The position numbers and the translations under genes are program-made. Shown here piece by piece: positions 22,063 through 30,590 of a DNA stretch of 55,986 bases. The DNA comes from Bifidobacterium simiiventris (GTDB lineage Bacteria > Actinomycetota > Actinomycetes > Actinomycetales > Bifidobacteriaceae), in the NCBI RefSeq assembly GCF_019331715.1, contig NZ_JAHBBG010000015.1, forward strand, positions 1 through 55,986, written 5' to 3'. The first letter of the stretch is position 1. Each line of letters starts with the position of its first letter. Below the pieces are notes generated by a model, which made no database searches, was not told the origin of the DNA, and was given only the letters and a program-made list of their open reading frames with translations.

Positions 22063-22917
22063 TCAGGCTTCCTCGTGCCAGTGGGGGTTCTGGCCGAACG
22101 TGTAGCCTTCGGGGTTGTCCATTGCGGCGATGTCGCGCATGTCCTGTTCGTCGAGCGCGAAGCCGGTCAGGTCGAGGTTGGCGCGCTGGCGGTCGCGGTG
22201 CATGGACTTCGGGATCGCCACGTCGCCCAATTGCAGGTGCCAGCGCAGGATCGCGGCCACCGGCGACACCTGATGCTTGGCGGCGATGCGCGTGATGGTC
22301 GGGTCCTTGAGCATCTGGTTGGCGCGGCCCAGCGGGCTCCACGCCTCGGTGATGATGCCGTGCGCCTCGTCGTATGCGCGCAGCTCGTTCTGCTGGAGGA
22401 ACGGGTGCAGTTCGATCTGGTTGACCGCCGGCGTGACCCCGGTGGCGCGGATGAGCAGATCGATATGGCCGGGCAGGAAGTTGCTCACGCCGATGTGCTT
22501 GACGATGCCCTGTCGCTGCGTGTCGACGAGCGCCTGCCACGCTTCGACGAACTGGCCCTGGGACGGGTTCGGCCAGTGAATGAGGTACAGGTCGATGTAA
22601 TCAAGTCCCATGCGCGCCACGGACTCCTCGATGGTGGTTCGCGCCTGGTCGTACTGGTGGTGGCGTCCGGGCAGCTTCGACGCGACGATGATCTGCTCGC
22701 GAGGCACGTCGGATTCGCGGATCGCCTTGCCGACGATGCCCTCGTTCTCGTAGTTGAACGCCGAATCGATGAGCCGGTAGCCGACCTCCAACGCCGATCT
22801 GATCGCCTCGGCGCCGGCGAAGCCGTTCACCTTGTACGTGCCGAACCCGATCGCCGGCAATTCCAGCCCGTCATGCGCGCGACGCACCGGGATGACCGGC
22901 GGTTCCATCAATGTCAT
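22063..22917 (-). CDS. Aldo/keto reductase (AKR5, 2,5-diketo-D-gluconate reductase-like)
   Basis: The 284-residue NADPH-dependent reductase has the catalytic tetrad in RLIDSAFNYENE (Asp, Tyr), VASKLPG (Lys) and LYLIHWPNP (His). IGVSNFLPGHID, EAWSPLGRANQML and VAIPKSMHRDRQ, a coenzyme-binding end, place it in the AKR5-type group. The frame extends to 22953, but the ATG at 22917 follows TAGGAGCGATC. It is not related in operon structure to the other aldo/keto reductase in this window. The substrate is unknown. Confidence 0.9.
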   Translation of the reverse strand: MTLMEPPVIPVRRAHDGLELPAIGFGTYKVNGFAGAEAIRSALEVGYRLIDSAFNYENEGIVGKAIRESDVPREQIIVASKLPGRHHQYDQARTTIEESVARMGLDYIDLYLIHWPNPSQGQFVEAWQALVDTQRQGIVKHIGVSNFLPGHIDLLIRATGVTPAVNQIELHPFLQQNELRAYDEAHGIITEAWSPLGRANQMLKDPTITRIAAKHQVSPVAAILRWHLQLGDVAIPKSMHRDRQRANLDLTGFALDEQDMRDIAAMDNPEGYTFGQNPHWHEEA

Positions 22918-23000
22918 GATCGCTCCTATTATCGAACCGATGAGGTACTGCACTGCCCACTATAGAGATGCCGCACCCGTTCCGACGTATGATGAACGGC

Positions 23001-23204
23001 ATGGACGAACGATGGATGAAGGCGCTGCGCGCCAAAGGCATTAACGTGGGAGTCGGCGGACAATCCCAGGACGGGCATAAGGCCGAAGCCGCTGCCAGCC
23101 ACGGGATCATAGGAAACCGGTCGCCAGTGATGGCCGGTTCGTCTCGAGCCAAACCGTTCAAGGCCACCGGTCATAAGGGCGGTATCAGTCGGCAGGGCAA
23201 CTGA
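23001..23204 (+). CDS. Small hypothetical protein
   Basis: This frame of about 67 residues is basic and Gly/Ala/Ser-rich (WMKALRAKGINVGVGGQSQ, ending KGGISRQGN) with no recognised domain. The start is uncertain: methionines at 22968, 22989, 22992 and 23001 are all possible and none has a clear Shine-Dalgarno. It fills a gap between divergent and convergent neighbours, and its codons look similar to theirs, which is the only support. Confidence 0.35.
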   Translation: MDERWMKALRAKGINVGVGGQSQDGHKAEAAASHGIIGNRSPVMAGSSRAKPFKATGHKGGISRQGN

Positions 23205-23243
23205 CCTGTGCCTCGCAGCGCCTCGGCCGTATGAGGCGCGGAA

Positions 23244-23906
23244 TCATATCGATCGCACGAAACCGCGTATATCGGCGATTTCCTCATCGCTGATCGCGTG
23301 GCCCATGCCGGCATATTCATGGAAGGTCAGATGTCCGGCGGCGCTCAGCACGGCACGGGCCGTATGCTGGTCGGCAAGGGGAATCGTACGGTCTTCGGAA
23401 CCGTACGCCAGGAAGAATCGCGTGGTGGAGTCCAGCCGGTTTCCTTCCTCGCCCTTGAACGACGGGCTGAGCAGAATCGCCGCATCGAACAGATCGGGAT
23501 AATCCCGGACGATCCGGTACGACAGATATCCGCCCTGCGAGAATCCGACCAGTATCTTCCTGCGCCCAGCGAACAGCGCGCAATCAAGCAGAGCGGCTAC
23601 GGCCTTGCCGACGGCCGCGCATTCGCGTCGCCGTTCCTCGACCCCGCAGCCGTCCGGATACCAATAGTTGCCGCCCATGTACGGTCTCTCATAGATGCCG
23701 CGCAACGACAGATAACTTGGATGATCCGCGAGTCCGGTGCGCGAGCCAACTTCGGTTGCATCGCCGGTGTCGGTGCGTTCACGTGTCTCATACACCGCAT
23801 CGATGATCCGCATCATCTCGCTCTCATCGTTGCCATATCCGTGGAACATCACGAACAGCGGCCCTGTTCCATCGGTCTCGATCCGACTGGCCATTTGCAA
23901 ACGCAT
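23244..23906 (-). CDS. Alpha/beta-hydrolase (carboxylesterase/phospholipase-like)
   Basis: The hydrolase has about 220 residues. The oxyanion strand-loop FVMFHGYGNDESEM is near residues 20-33, the nucleophile elbow is GFSQGGYLSYRI, the acid is the Asp of AYGSEDRTIPL and the histidine is in YAGMGHAISDEE. This is the classical order of the YpfH/EstB-like carboxylesterase family; the ester substrate is unknown. The frame begins at 23924, but GAGGTG lies 6 nt before the ATG at 23906, which is taken as the start. It is divergent from the BREX operon, whose first gene begins about 190 bp away. Confidence 0.85.
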   Translation of the reverse strand: MRLQMASRIETDGTGPLFVMFHGYGNDESEMMRIIDAVYETRERTDTGDATEVGSRTGLADHPSYLSLRGIYERPYMGGNYWYPDGCGVEERRRECAAVGKAVAALLDCALFAGRRKILVGFSQGGYLSYRIVRDYPDLFDAAILLSPSFKGEEGNRLDSTTRFFLAYGSEDRTIPLADQHTARAVLSAAGHLTFHEYAGMGHAISDEEIADIRGFVRSI

Positions 23907-24093
23907 GATCATCACCTCTGCCAACGAGTGTAGTGAGTGAGCTGGCTGGGCAAGAACACGATGATACTAGATGCGAAACGGATGGAAAGCGGGAGTGCCG
24001 GATGAGTGGATGCCGATTCGTATATATCCCGTCCAAAGGGTAGTCTGAAATATTCTTGTCAGATCGGGCAACGATACGACGCGAGGAGAGACA

Positions 24094-24774
24094 ATGCCGG
24101 GATCGTACGGAAGCGAAACGATGCAGAACGAGCAGCGATACCGGTTGTCGTTTACGGTCGGCGGACTGCTCGCGCCGCAGGGGCGTATCGTCGCCGCGCT
24201 GTTCGTGGACGATGAGGACTGTGCCGATCCCCATGTACTCGCGCATGATGAAACCGAACTGGGGGAACGTATAGCGAGAATCCGCCGGCGTGCCATCGAC
24301 GAGAACGCGCTGACCATTCGCACGCAGGCGGCGAACTCGCGTATGGTCAGCGAAGTGATCAAACGGCTGAGCACGCTGAGCGGAACGGAACTGTGCCATC
24401 TGGCCAGCGCCGATACGCCAGCGGCCGATCGTCACGCGCTGATGTGGGTGGCGATGTGCCGCTATTACGCCCTAGTGGGGCAGTTCGCCCATGACGTGCT
24501 GCGCGACCGTTATCTGATGGGCATGCCGACCGTCACCTATGAGGACTACGACCGGTTCATACTTGCCAAAGCCATGTGGCATCCGGAACTGGAAACGCTC
24601 AGCACAACCACGGCAGCCAAACTGCGCTCGAACCTGTTCAAGGCGATACACGAAGCCGGATTGGTGGACAAAACCGACAACACGCTGCAACCCGCGCTGC
24701 TGGGCAACACCCTGACCGGTATTCTGGAACACAGACCGGAATCATTCGGATTCTTCCCCATCGGGGAACGTTGA
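24094..24774 (+). CDS. brxA: BREX protein BrxA (DUF1819)
   Basis: The 226-residue protein is the first gene of the type 1 BREX cluster. The length and pattern fit BrxA/DUF1819 (RYRLSFTVGGLLAPQGRIVA at the N-terminus, then RTQAANSRMVSEVIKRL, a hydrophobic helix around MWVAMCRYYALVGQFAHDVL, and a C-terminal SFGFFP motif). Known BrxA proteins are small DNA-binding proteins needed for phage restriction. The ATG follows GAGGAG by 5 nt. brxB begins 38 nt downstream. The identification rests on both family resemblance and the brxB-brxC-pglX-pglZ-brxL order that follows. Confidence 0.9.
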   Translation: MPGSYGSETMQNEQRYRLSFTVGGLLAPQGRIVAALFVDDEDCADPHVLAHDETELGERIARIRRRAIDENALTIRTQAANSRMVSEVIKRLSTLSGTELCHLASADTPAADRHALMWVAMCRYYALVGQFAHDVLRDRYLMGMPTVTYEDYDRFILAKAMWHPELETLSTTTAAKLRSNLFKAIHEAGLVDKTDNTLQPALLGNTLTGILEHRPESFGFFPIGER

Positions 24775-24812
24775 GGCAAGACATCCGCACGGCAGAAGGA
24801 AGCGGGGAGGCA

Positions 24813-25535
24813 ATGACGGGCAACACCGCACGACGGCAGTCATCCAACATCGAGCAGGACTTCGATGGACTGTTTCGTTGCATGCGTTCCAAACGTTTTC
24901 GTGACGGCGAGGACACCGGCGGTGAGCCGGCGAACTACATTTACGCGTATCGGCCGCAGCAGGAGCTGGAAGTCGAACGTCGCATCCCGATTCTCGTCAA
25001 CCGTCTGCAGGGCATGGACCCCGTGGACGATGATGATGCCGCGCCGGCCATACTGGTCATCAACCTGTACGAGCTCGCCATCCGGATCATGCAGGACAAC
25101 GACGTCTTCGACTCCGCCATCGAACAGGAACCGGACATGCACGGCGAAGCCGACGATGCCGGAGCCGACGCATGGCCGTCGCTGCAGGAGGACGACTTCT
25201 ATCAGGCGCTCGCCGGCATGCTCGGCCCCGACAACGACGATCTGAAGGACGCGCTCGAGACGCGATACCAGCAGGCGAAGGCGAATCACGAAGCCGATCT
25301 GGTGTTCCTGACCGGCGTGGGCCAGGTGTATCCGTACATCCGCACACACGCGCTGCTCAACTGCGTGCAGGAGATCATCGACGAACATACGCCCGTGGTG
25401 GTGTTCTTCCCGGGAACCTACGAGAAGACCGCGTCGACCGTATCGGTGATGCGACTGTTCGACCGGCTCGACGCGGACAACTACTACCGTGCATTCAGTC
25501 TCAACACCGCGATCATGGAAGGAGCCGACGCATGA
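24813..25535 (+). CDS. brxB: BREX protein BrxB (DUF1788)
   Basis: The 240-residue protein matches the DUF1788/BrxB family: an N-terminal helix around IEQDFDGLFRCMRSKRF, the ILVNRLQGM helix, VFLTGVGQVYPYIRTHALL and VVVFFPGTYEKTASTV, which resembles the ligand-binding end of a PglZ-like partner fold. The role in BREX is essential but biochemically obscure. The ATG follows GCGGGGAGGCA (about 5 nt spacing); upstream in-frame codons are brxA shadow. The brxC start overlaps its stop codon (ATGA), indicating translational coupling. One stretch near residues 108-124 is unusually acidic (EPDMHGEADDAGADAW). Confidence 0.9.
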   Translation: MTGNTARRQSSNIEQDFDGLFRCMRSKRFRDGEDTGGEPANYIYAYRPQQELEVERRIPILVNRLQGMDPVDDDDAAPAILVINLYELAIRIMQDNDVFDSAIEQEPDMHGEADDAGADAWPSLQEDDFYQALAGMLGPDNDDLKDALETRYQQAKANHEADLVFLTGVGQVYPYIRTHALLNCVQEIIDEHTPVVVFFPGTYEKTASTVSVMRLFDRLDADNYYRAFSLNTAIMEGADA

Positions 25536-28500
25536 GCGACATGAACGACACGAGCGAATCTCGAGGCGGCGCATTGCAGTTCAGGAACATCTTCGTCAGG
25601 AACATCGAAGACAAGATCGACGGCGTCATCAAGGCCAGCGACGACAGGAACCTCGCCGATGAGGTGAACGAATACGTGTTGACCAACGAGATCCAGACCA
25701 ATCTCGAACGGTTCCTCGACACGTACAACGACCCGGCAGCCGACTACACGAACGGCGTATGGATCTCCGGTTTCTTCGGTTCCGGTAAATCCCATCTGTT
25801 GAAGATGCTCTCGCATATTCTGGGCGATATTCCCGCGCCGTTCATCGCGGACGACGCCGAATCGCTGAGCCGCGAACAGGTCATCGACATCATGAAGGCC
25901 AAGGCCCGCGACGCCGAGAATCACGAGCTTGAGGGACTGCTGGACGCCAACCTGCGCATTCCCGCCACCTCGCTGCTGTTCAACATCGACAGCAAGGCGC
26001 AGAAGGGCAGCAAAACGGTGCTCATGGACGCGTTCATCCGCGTGTTCGACGAGGCCCGTGGCTATTACGGCGCCAACAAGTACGTGGCGAAGATGGAACG
26101 CGATCTCGATGCCAACGGGTGTCTGACTGAGTTCGTGCGTCAGTTCGAATCGATCGCCGGCAAACCGTGGTCCAAGGGCCGCGCTCAGGCCGCGTTTTCC
26201 GGACCGAAGATCGATAGGGCGTTCGCCGCGGCCACCGGCGACGAGGTCAGGGACATTCTCAAGGATTACCAGAAACAGTACAATCCGACCATCGCCGATT
26301 TCGCCGACGATGTGAACGACTGGCTGCAGCAGCAGGATGACGGTCGTCGTCTGATCTTTCTGGTGGATGAGGTAGGCCAGTTCATCGGTTCTCGCACGGA
26401 TCTCATGCTCAATCTACAGACCGTGACGGAGGAGCTGTTCGCGCGCACCAACGGCCGCGTGTGGGTGATCGTCACCTCGCAGGAGGACATCGACGCTGTG
26501 ATCGGCGACCGTTCGGTCAGTCAGGGGCTTGATTTCACGAAGATCAAGGGCCGGTTCGCCGTCAACCTGAAACTGTCCAGCGCTGACGCCATCGAGGTCA
26601 TCCAGAAACGACTGCTGGCCAAGAACGAGCAGGGGGAGACGGCCACGGAGGAACTGTGGCAGGCCCACCGCGACGAGCTTGACGCCCTGTTCACCTTCCA
26701 GGGCGAAGGCGGCGCACGCCAGTTCAACAACCTCAGATTCGGCACCCAAGAGGACTTCATCGCCACTTATCCGTTCGTCAACTACCAGTTCCTGCTGTTC
26801 CAGGACGCGATGCGCGGCATGAGCGACGCCGGCTTTTTCGAAGGCCAGCATCGTTCGGTCGGCGAACGTTCGCTCTTGTCCACGATCAGCAGCGCGCTGG
26901 TCGAACACAAAACCGATGCGATCGGCGGTCTGATACCGTTCAGTGCCCTGTACGACGGCATTTCCGGCACCATCCAGAGCTCGGTGAACCATCGCATCAT
27001 CGAAGCGGAACGCGAGCTCGCCCCGGACGTCCAGAAGCTGGCGCTGCCACTGCTCAAGGCGTTGCTGCTGGTCAAACAGGTCGATGACTTCAAGGCCAAC
27101 GTGCGTAACCTGCGCATTCTTGTGCTCGGCCGGTTCGGCGAGGATCTGCCCGAACTGGAACGGCGCATCCAAGACACGCTGAACATGCTGGAACGGCAGA
27201 ACTACGTGCATCGAACCGGCGACGAATACGAGTATCTGACCAACGACGAGCAGGCCGTCGAAAGTGAAATCAAGAACGTCGACATCGAGGACCGGCAGAT
27301 CCGCGACCGCTTGGGCAGGATCGTCAGCGAGGATATTCTCGGCCAGCCGCTGACCGTCGAATACGGGCAGGGACGGCAGAAGGTGAGGTTCCGGTACGGT
27401 CTGACCATCGACAACGTGGCGCAGGGACGGACCTATCCGATCACGCTGCACATCGTCACCCCAATGGACGACATACCGTTGGACGCCAAGATCATGCGAT
27501 CATCCGGCGAACGCGGGGAACTGCGCGTGATCCTCGACGACGACGACTCCAATTTCATGAACGACCTGACCATGGTCGAACGTACCGAGAAGTATCTCCG
27601 TCTGCACGCCAACGAACAGGGTTCCCGCAAACACATCCTCGACGCCAAGCGCGGCGATCTCAACATCATGAAACGGGAACTGAAGTCCACGGTGTCCAAG
27701 GCGCTGTGCTCGGCCGTCATCGCCTACAACGGCGCCACGTTGGACACGAAGGCGCGCGAAAGCGCGACCGGCATCATCACGGAGGCGATGCAGACGCTGA
27801 TCGGACGCCTGTACACCAACTTCCGACTGGTGGAGGATCTCTCCTACACCGAGCGTGATCTCCCCGCCGTACTCGCCGATGCTTCGGACTCCAAGCCGTC
27901 GCTGGACGGCACCGATTCCGTGCAGAATCGTCTGGATCTGCCGGCACAGGACGTGTACGACTATGCGGCCGGGCAGATCCGCCGCAATCTCGTGCCGACG
28001 GTCAGAGACGTCATTGCGCACTACGAGAACGAACCGTACGGCTGGCCGCTGGCGGACACGCTCGCATGTCTGTGCTACCTGTATGGCAACGAACGGATTC
28101 GACTGACGATCGACAGCAATCGGATACCGCGCACCGATGTGGTCAAATATCTGACCAATCAGAAAAAGACCGAAAACATGCGCGTGGAGATCCCGAAGCG
28201 CTACGATGCCGCCAAACTCAGGGAACTGCGCAATTTCGCCAACGATTACCTTGGCCTGACCGCAGACAGGCTGCCCGGCGACGCCGAAGACATGGCTCGC
28301 GTCATCAGGGACGGGTTGCGCGAACAGATACGCGCGATCGAACAGCTCAAGGCCGCCAACGGACGGTTCGCGTTCGTCACGGCGCTTGATGAGCCGCTCG
28401 AACGGCTGAAGACCGTTGCCGCCAAGCCGGAGGAGTGGATGCTGGAAACCTTCCCCTCCAAGAACGAAGACGACAACACGGATCAACTGCTGGACGACCA

Positions 28501-29281
28501 AGAGGACGTGATCGCCCCGATCCGCAAGGTCCTCAACGGCTTCCAGCGTGACGTGTTGGCCAACGGCCTGGACTGGATCAAAACCAACGACTCCAACTTC
28601 ACACTCGCATCCGCCGATCTGCAACGGGAACGTGACGAAGCGCGTGCCACGGCGGACGATCCGAAACTGTTCCAAGGCAACCGGGTCAACCTGTTCAAGA
28701 CCCGACTGACCGACCTCCAGCAGCATCTCGGCGAACTCGTCGACACGGAACGCGAACAGGCGCTGGCAGCCGTCGCCGCCGTGCGAGAATCCCTCACCGG
28801 CATCGATTCGTACCGTGCCGCCCGCGAGGATGCCCAACGGCAGGCCCTGCGCTCGCTGGATGATGCGGCCGCGAAGATCGAGTCGGCGAAGTACATCGCC
28901 GACATCCGGCAGACCGCGGACACCGTGCGCGGCAGCCTGTACCTGACCTTGGTCAACCAGTTGGACGCTGCCAAGGAACAGCCGGAACCGCAGGAACCGG
29001 CTGACGTTCACGACGAGCCGGGGAAGCCAGTGGAGTCTCGGGACTTACGGAATCCATCAGCTGGGGAGACGCTGCCCGATACCGTTGCGCCAGTCGAGCC
29101 CGGTCCCAAGCATATCGAGACGGTACAGGCCGAGTCGAAGCCGGTCGAGCGCACCATCCGCGTCACACCGCCGCGCCCCAAGCCGATGCTGCGCACGGAA
29201 GACGATGTGGATGAGTTCCTCGACGAATACCGGCGCAAGCTCATGGCCGTCATCCGCGAAGGTAAACGCATTTTACTGTGA
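25532..29281 (+). CDS. brxC: BREX P-loop ATPase BrxC
   Basis: This 1249-residue AAA+-like ATPase is the largest BREX component and probably couples ATP hydrolysis to recognition or blocking of phage DNA. Walker A is GFFGSGKS at residues 80-87 and Walker B is LIFLVDEVG with Asp279-Glu280. The N-terminal motif FRNIFVRNIEDKIDGVIKA is typical of BrxC. Residues about 1070-1160 are likely coiled coil, and the tail past about 1150 is Pro/Glu-rich before a short conserved end (DVDEFLDEYRRKLMA). The ATG overlaps the brxB stop. A 22-bp hairpin follows 2 bp after the stop codon, before the DUF4143 ATPase gene, so transcription may partly end there. Confidence 0.95.
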   Translation: MSDMNDTSESRGGALQFRNIFVRNIEDKIDGVIKASDDRNLADEVNEYVLTNEIQTNLERFLDTYNDPAADYTNGVWISGFFGSGKSHLLKMLSHILGDIPAPFIADDAESLSREQVIDIMKAKARDAENHELEGLLDANLRIPATSLLFNIDSKAQKGSKTVLMDAFIRVFDEARGYYGANKYVAKMERDLDANGCLTEFVRQFESIAGKPWSKGRAQAAFSGPKIDRAFAAATGDEVRDILKDYQKQYNPTIADFADDVNDWLQQQDDGRRLIFLVDEVGQFIGSRTDLMLNLQTVTEELFARTNGRVWVIVTSQEDIDAVIGDRSVSQGLDFTKIKGRFAVNLKLSSADAIEVIQKRLLAKNEQGETATEELWQAHRDELDALFTFQGEGGARQFNNLRFGTQEDFIATYPFVNYQFLLFQDAMRGMSDAGFFEGQHRSVGERSLLSTISSALVEHKTDAIGGLIPFSALYDGISGTIQSSVNHRIIEAERELAPDVQKLALPLLKALLLVKQVDDFKANVRNLRILVLGRFGEDLPELERRIQDTLNMLERQNYVHRTGDEYEYLTNDEQAVESEIKNVDIEDRQIRDRLGRIVSEDILGQPLTVEYGQGRQKVRFRYGLTIDNVAQGRTYPITLHIVTPMDDIPLDAKIMRSSGERGELRVILDDDDSNFMNDLTMVERTEKYLRLHANEQGSRKHILDAKRGDLNIMKRELKSTVSKALCSAVIAYNGATLDTKARESATGIITEAMQTLIGRLYTNFRLVEDLSYTERDLPAVLADASDSKPSLDGTDSVQNRLDLPAQDVYDYAAGQIRRNLVPTVRDVIAHYENEPYGWPLADTLACLCYLYGNERIRLTIDSNRIPRTDVVKYLTNQKKTENMRVEIPKRYDAAKLRELRNFANDYLGLTADRLPGDAEDMARVIRDGLREQIRAIEQLKAANGRFAFVTALDEPLERLKTVAAKPEEWMLETFPSKNEDDNTDQLLDDQEDVIAPIRKVLNGFQRDVLANGLDWIKTNDSNFTLASADLQRERDEARATADDPKLFQGNRVNLFKTRLTDLQQHLGELVDTEREQALAAVAAVRESLTGIDSYRAAREDAQRQALRSLDDAAAKIESAKYIADIRQTADTVRGSLYLTLVNQLDAAKEQPEPQEPADVHDEPGKPVESRDLRNPSAGETLPDTVAPVEPGPKHIETVQAESKPVERTIRVTPPRPKPMLRTEDDVDEFLDEYRRKLMAVIREGKRILL

Positions 29282-29283
29282 GT

Positions 29284-29331
29284 CAGTTTTTGCGTGGATT
29301 TAAAATGAGTTTTAAATCCACGCAAAAACTG
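29284..29331. terminator. Perfect palindromic hairpin after brxC
   Basis: A perfect 22-bp inverted repeat (29284-29305 with 29310-29331; arm begins CAGTTTTTGCGTGGATTTAA) has a 4-nt loop. The arms are A+T-rich, unlike the surrounding genes, and start right after the brxC stop. It may be a terminator or processing site within the BREX operon, or the boundary of an inserted cassette. Confidence 0.7.
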
Positions 29332-29336
29332 ATAGT

Positions 29337-29356
29337 ATTGAAAATACGTTTTCAAT
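29337..29356. promoter_or_regulatory. Short palindrome upstream of the DUF4143 ATPase
   Basis: ATTGAAAA-TACG-TTTTCAAT is a perfect 8-4-8 dyad ending about 15 bp before the ATPase start and overlapping the region of its Shine-Dalgarno. It looks like an operator or a promoter-associated site private to this gene. Confidence 0.5.
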
Positions 29357-29370
29357 GAGGGATGGTGTGG

Positions 29371-30588
29371 ATGATCGACCGACCGAAGTACCTGCGCAAA
29401 CTCGACATGTGGAAAGACCATGACGTAGTCAAGGTAATCACCGGCGTGCGCCGATGCGGCAAGTCGACGTTGATGACGCTTTGGAAACAACGTCTGGTTG
29501 AACGGTATGGCGTTGCGCCGGAGGCTATCGTCCACATCAACCTCGAACTGTTGGAGAATGAACCGTTTCTCGAGTACCGCCGCCTGTATGAGGAAATTCT
29601 CCGCCGTTGCGGCGAAGGAGAGGGAACGCGTTATGTGCTGATCGACGAAATCCAGAATGTGCCGGACTTTCAGAAAACGCTTGACAGCTTGCAGGCCAAG
29701 GGCGGCATCGATCTGTATGTCACCGGATCAAATGCCATGCTGTTATCCGGAACGCTGGCAACCTTGATATCCGGCAGATACGTAGAGATCGCCATGACGC
29801 CCCTTTCGTTTGCTGAATACTGGAGTGCGCAATCCGACACAAGGACGACCATGCGGCGCGCATGGTCCGAATACCTGCATGATGGTGCGCTTCCCGCCAC
29901 GGTGGGCTTTTCCGGCAACGAAACGATGCTGCACGATTACCTTGACGGCATACTCAACACCGTGTTGTTCAAGGATGTAGCCGCACGATTGGGCGTCTCC
30001 AACATTGCGGCGCTGGAAACGGTGACCCGCTATCTGTTCGACGATGTCGGCAATCTCGTGAATCCCAAGTCCATCGCGGATGCCATGACCTCGATGGGCA
30101 CGAAGATATCGCCGCCTACGGTGTCCAACTATGTGGAAGGACTTGCGGCGGCATTCATCTTCTATCCGGTGCAGCGATATGACGTCAAAGGCAAGCGTGC
30201 TCTGCGGCAGGAGCGTAAGTATTATGCCGTAGATCTAGGCATGCGTCGCATGTTGTGTTCCAACAAGGTGCGCGACACTGGTCGTCTTCTGGAGAATGTG
30301 GTGTTTTTCGAGTTGATGCGCAGGGAAGGTGATGTGTATGTCGGTCAGAGCGCGGGTGGTGAGATTGATTTCATCACCCATGGTGCCGACGGCCCGCGCT
30401 ATTACCAAGTGAGCGAATCCGTGCATGATCCGGATACATTGGAGCGTGAGTTGTCGTCGCTGCGTGCGGTACGGGATAATTATCCGAAGATGCTGATCAC
30501 ACTGGATGATGAACGTCCGGTTTCCCATGAAGGGATTCAACAGATATACGCATTGGATTGGCTGCTTGACGATGGAGAGGAGCAGTGA
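29371..30588 (+). CDS. AAA ATPase with DUF4143 domain, inserted in the BREX operon
   Basis: The 405-residue ATPase has Walker A GVRRCGKSTLM (residues 25-35) and Walker B YVLIDEIQNV with Asp92-Glu93. A winged-helix-like region around residues 220-260 (YLFDDVGNLVNPKSIADAMT) and a C-terminal nuclease-like DUF4143 part (FFELMRREGDVYVGQSAGGEIDFITHG) complete the usual layout. The C-terminal part has the PD-(D/E)XK-like pattern E...GGEIDF with the predicted Asp and Glu. Family members are widespread but not standard BREX genes. The ATG at 29371 has GAGGG 9 nt upstream; an ATG at 29362 directly abuts it and is unlikely. pglX begins 2 nt after its stop. It is flanked upstream by two palindromes, suggesting an added cassette. 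Confidence 0.85.
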   Translation: MIDRPKYLRKLDMWKDHDVVKVITGVRRCGKSTLMTLWKQRLVERYGVAPEAIVHINLELLENEPFLEYRRLYEEILRRCGEGEGTRYVLIDEIQNVPDFQKTLDSLQAKGGIDLYVTGSNAMLLSGTLATLISGRYVEIAMTPLSFAEYWSAQSDTRTTMRRAWSEYLHDGALPATVGFSGNETMLHDYLDGILNTVLFKDVAARLGVSNIAALETVTRYLFDDVGNLVNPKSIADAMTSMGTKISPPTVSNYVEGLAAAFIFYPVQRYDVKGKRALRQERKYYAVDLGMRRMLCSNKVRDTGRLLENVVFFELMRREGDVYVGQSAGGEIDFITHGADGPRYYQVSESVHDPDTLERELSSLRAVRDNYPKMLITLDDERPVSHEGIQQIYALDWLLDDGEEQ

Positions 30589-30590
30589 GC

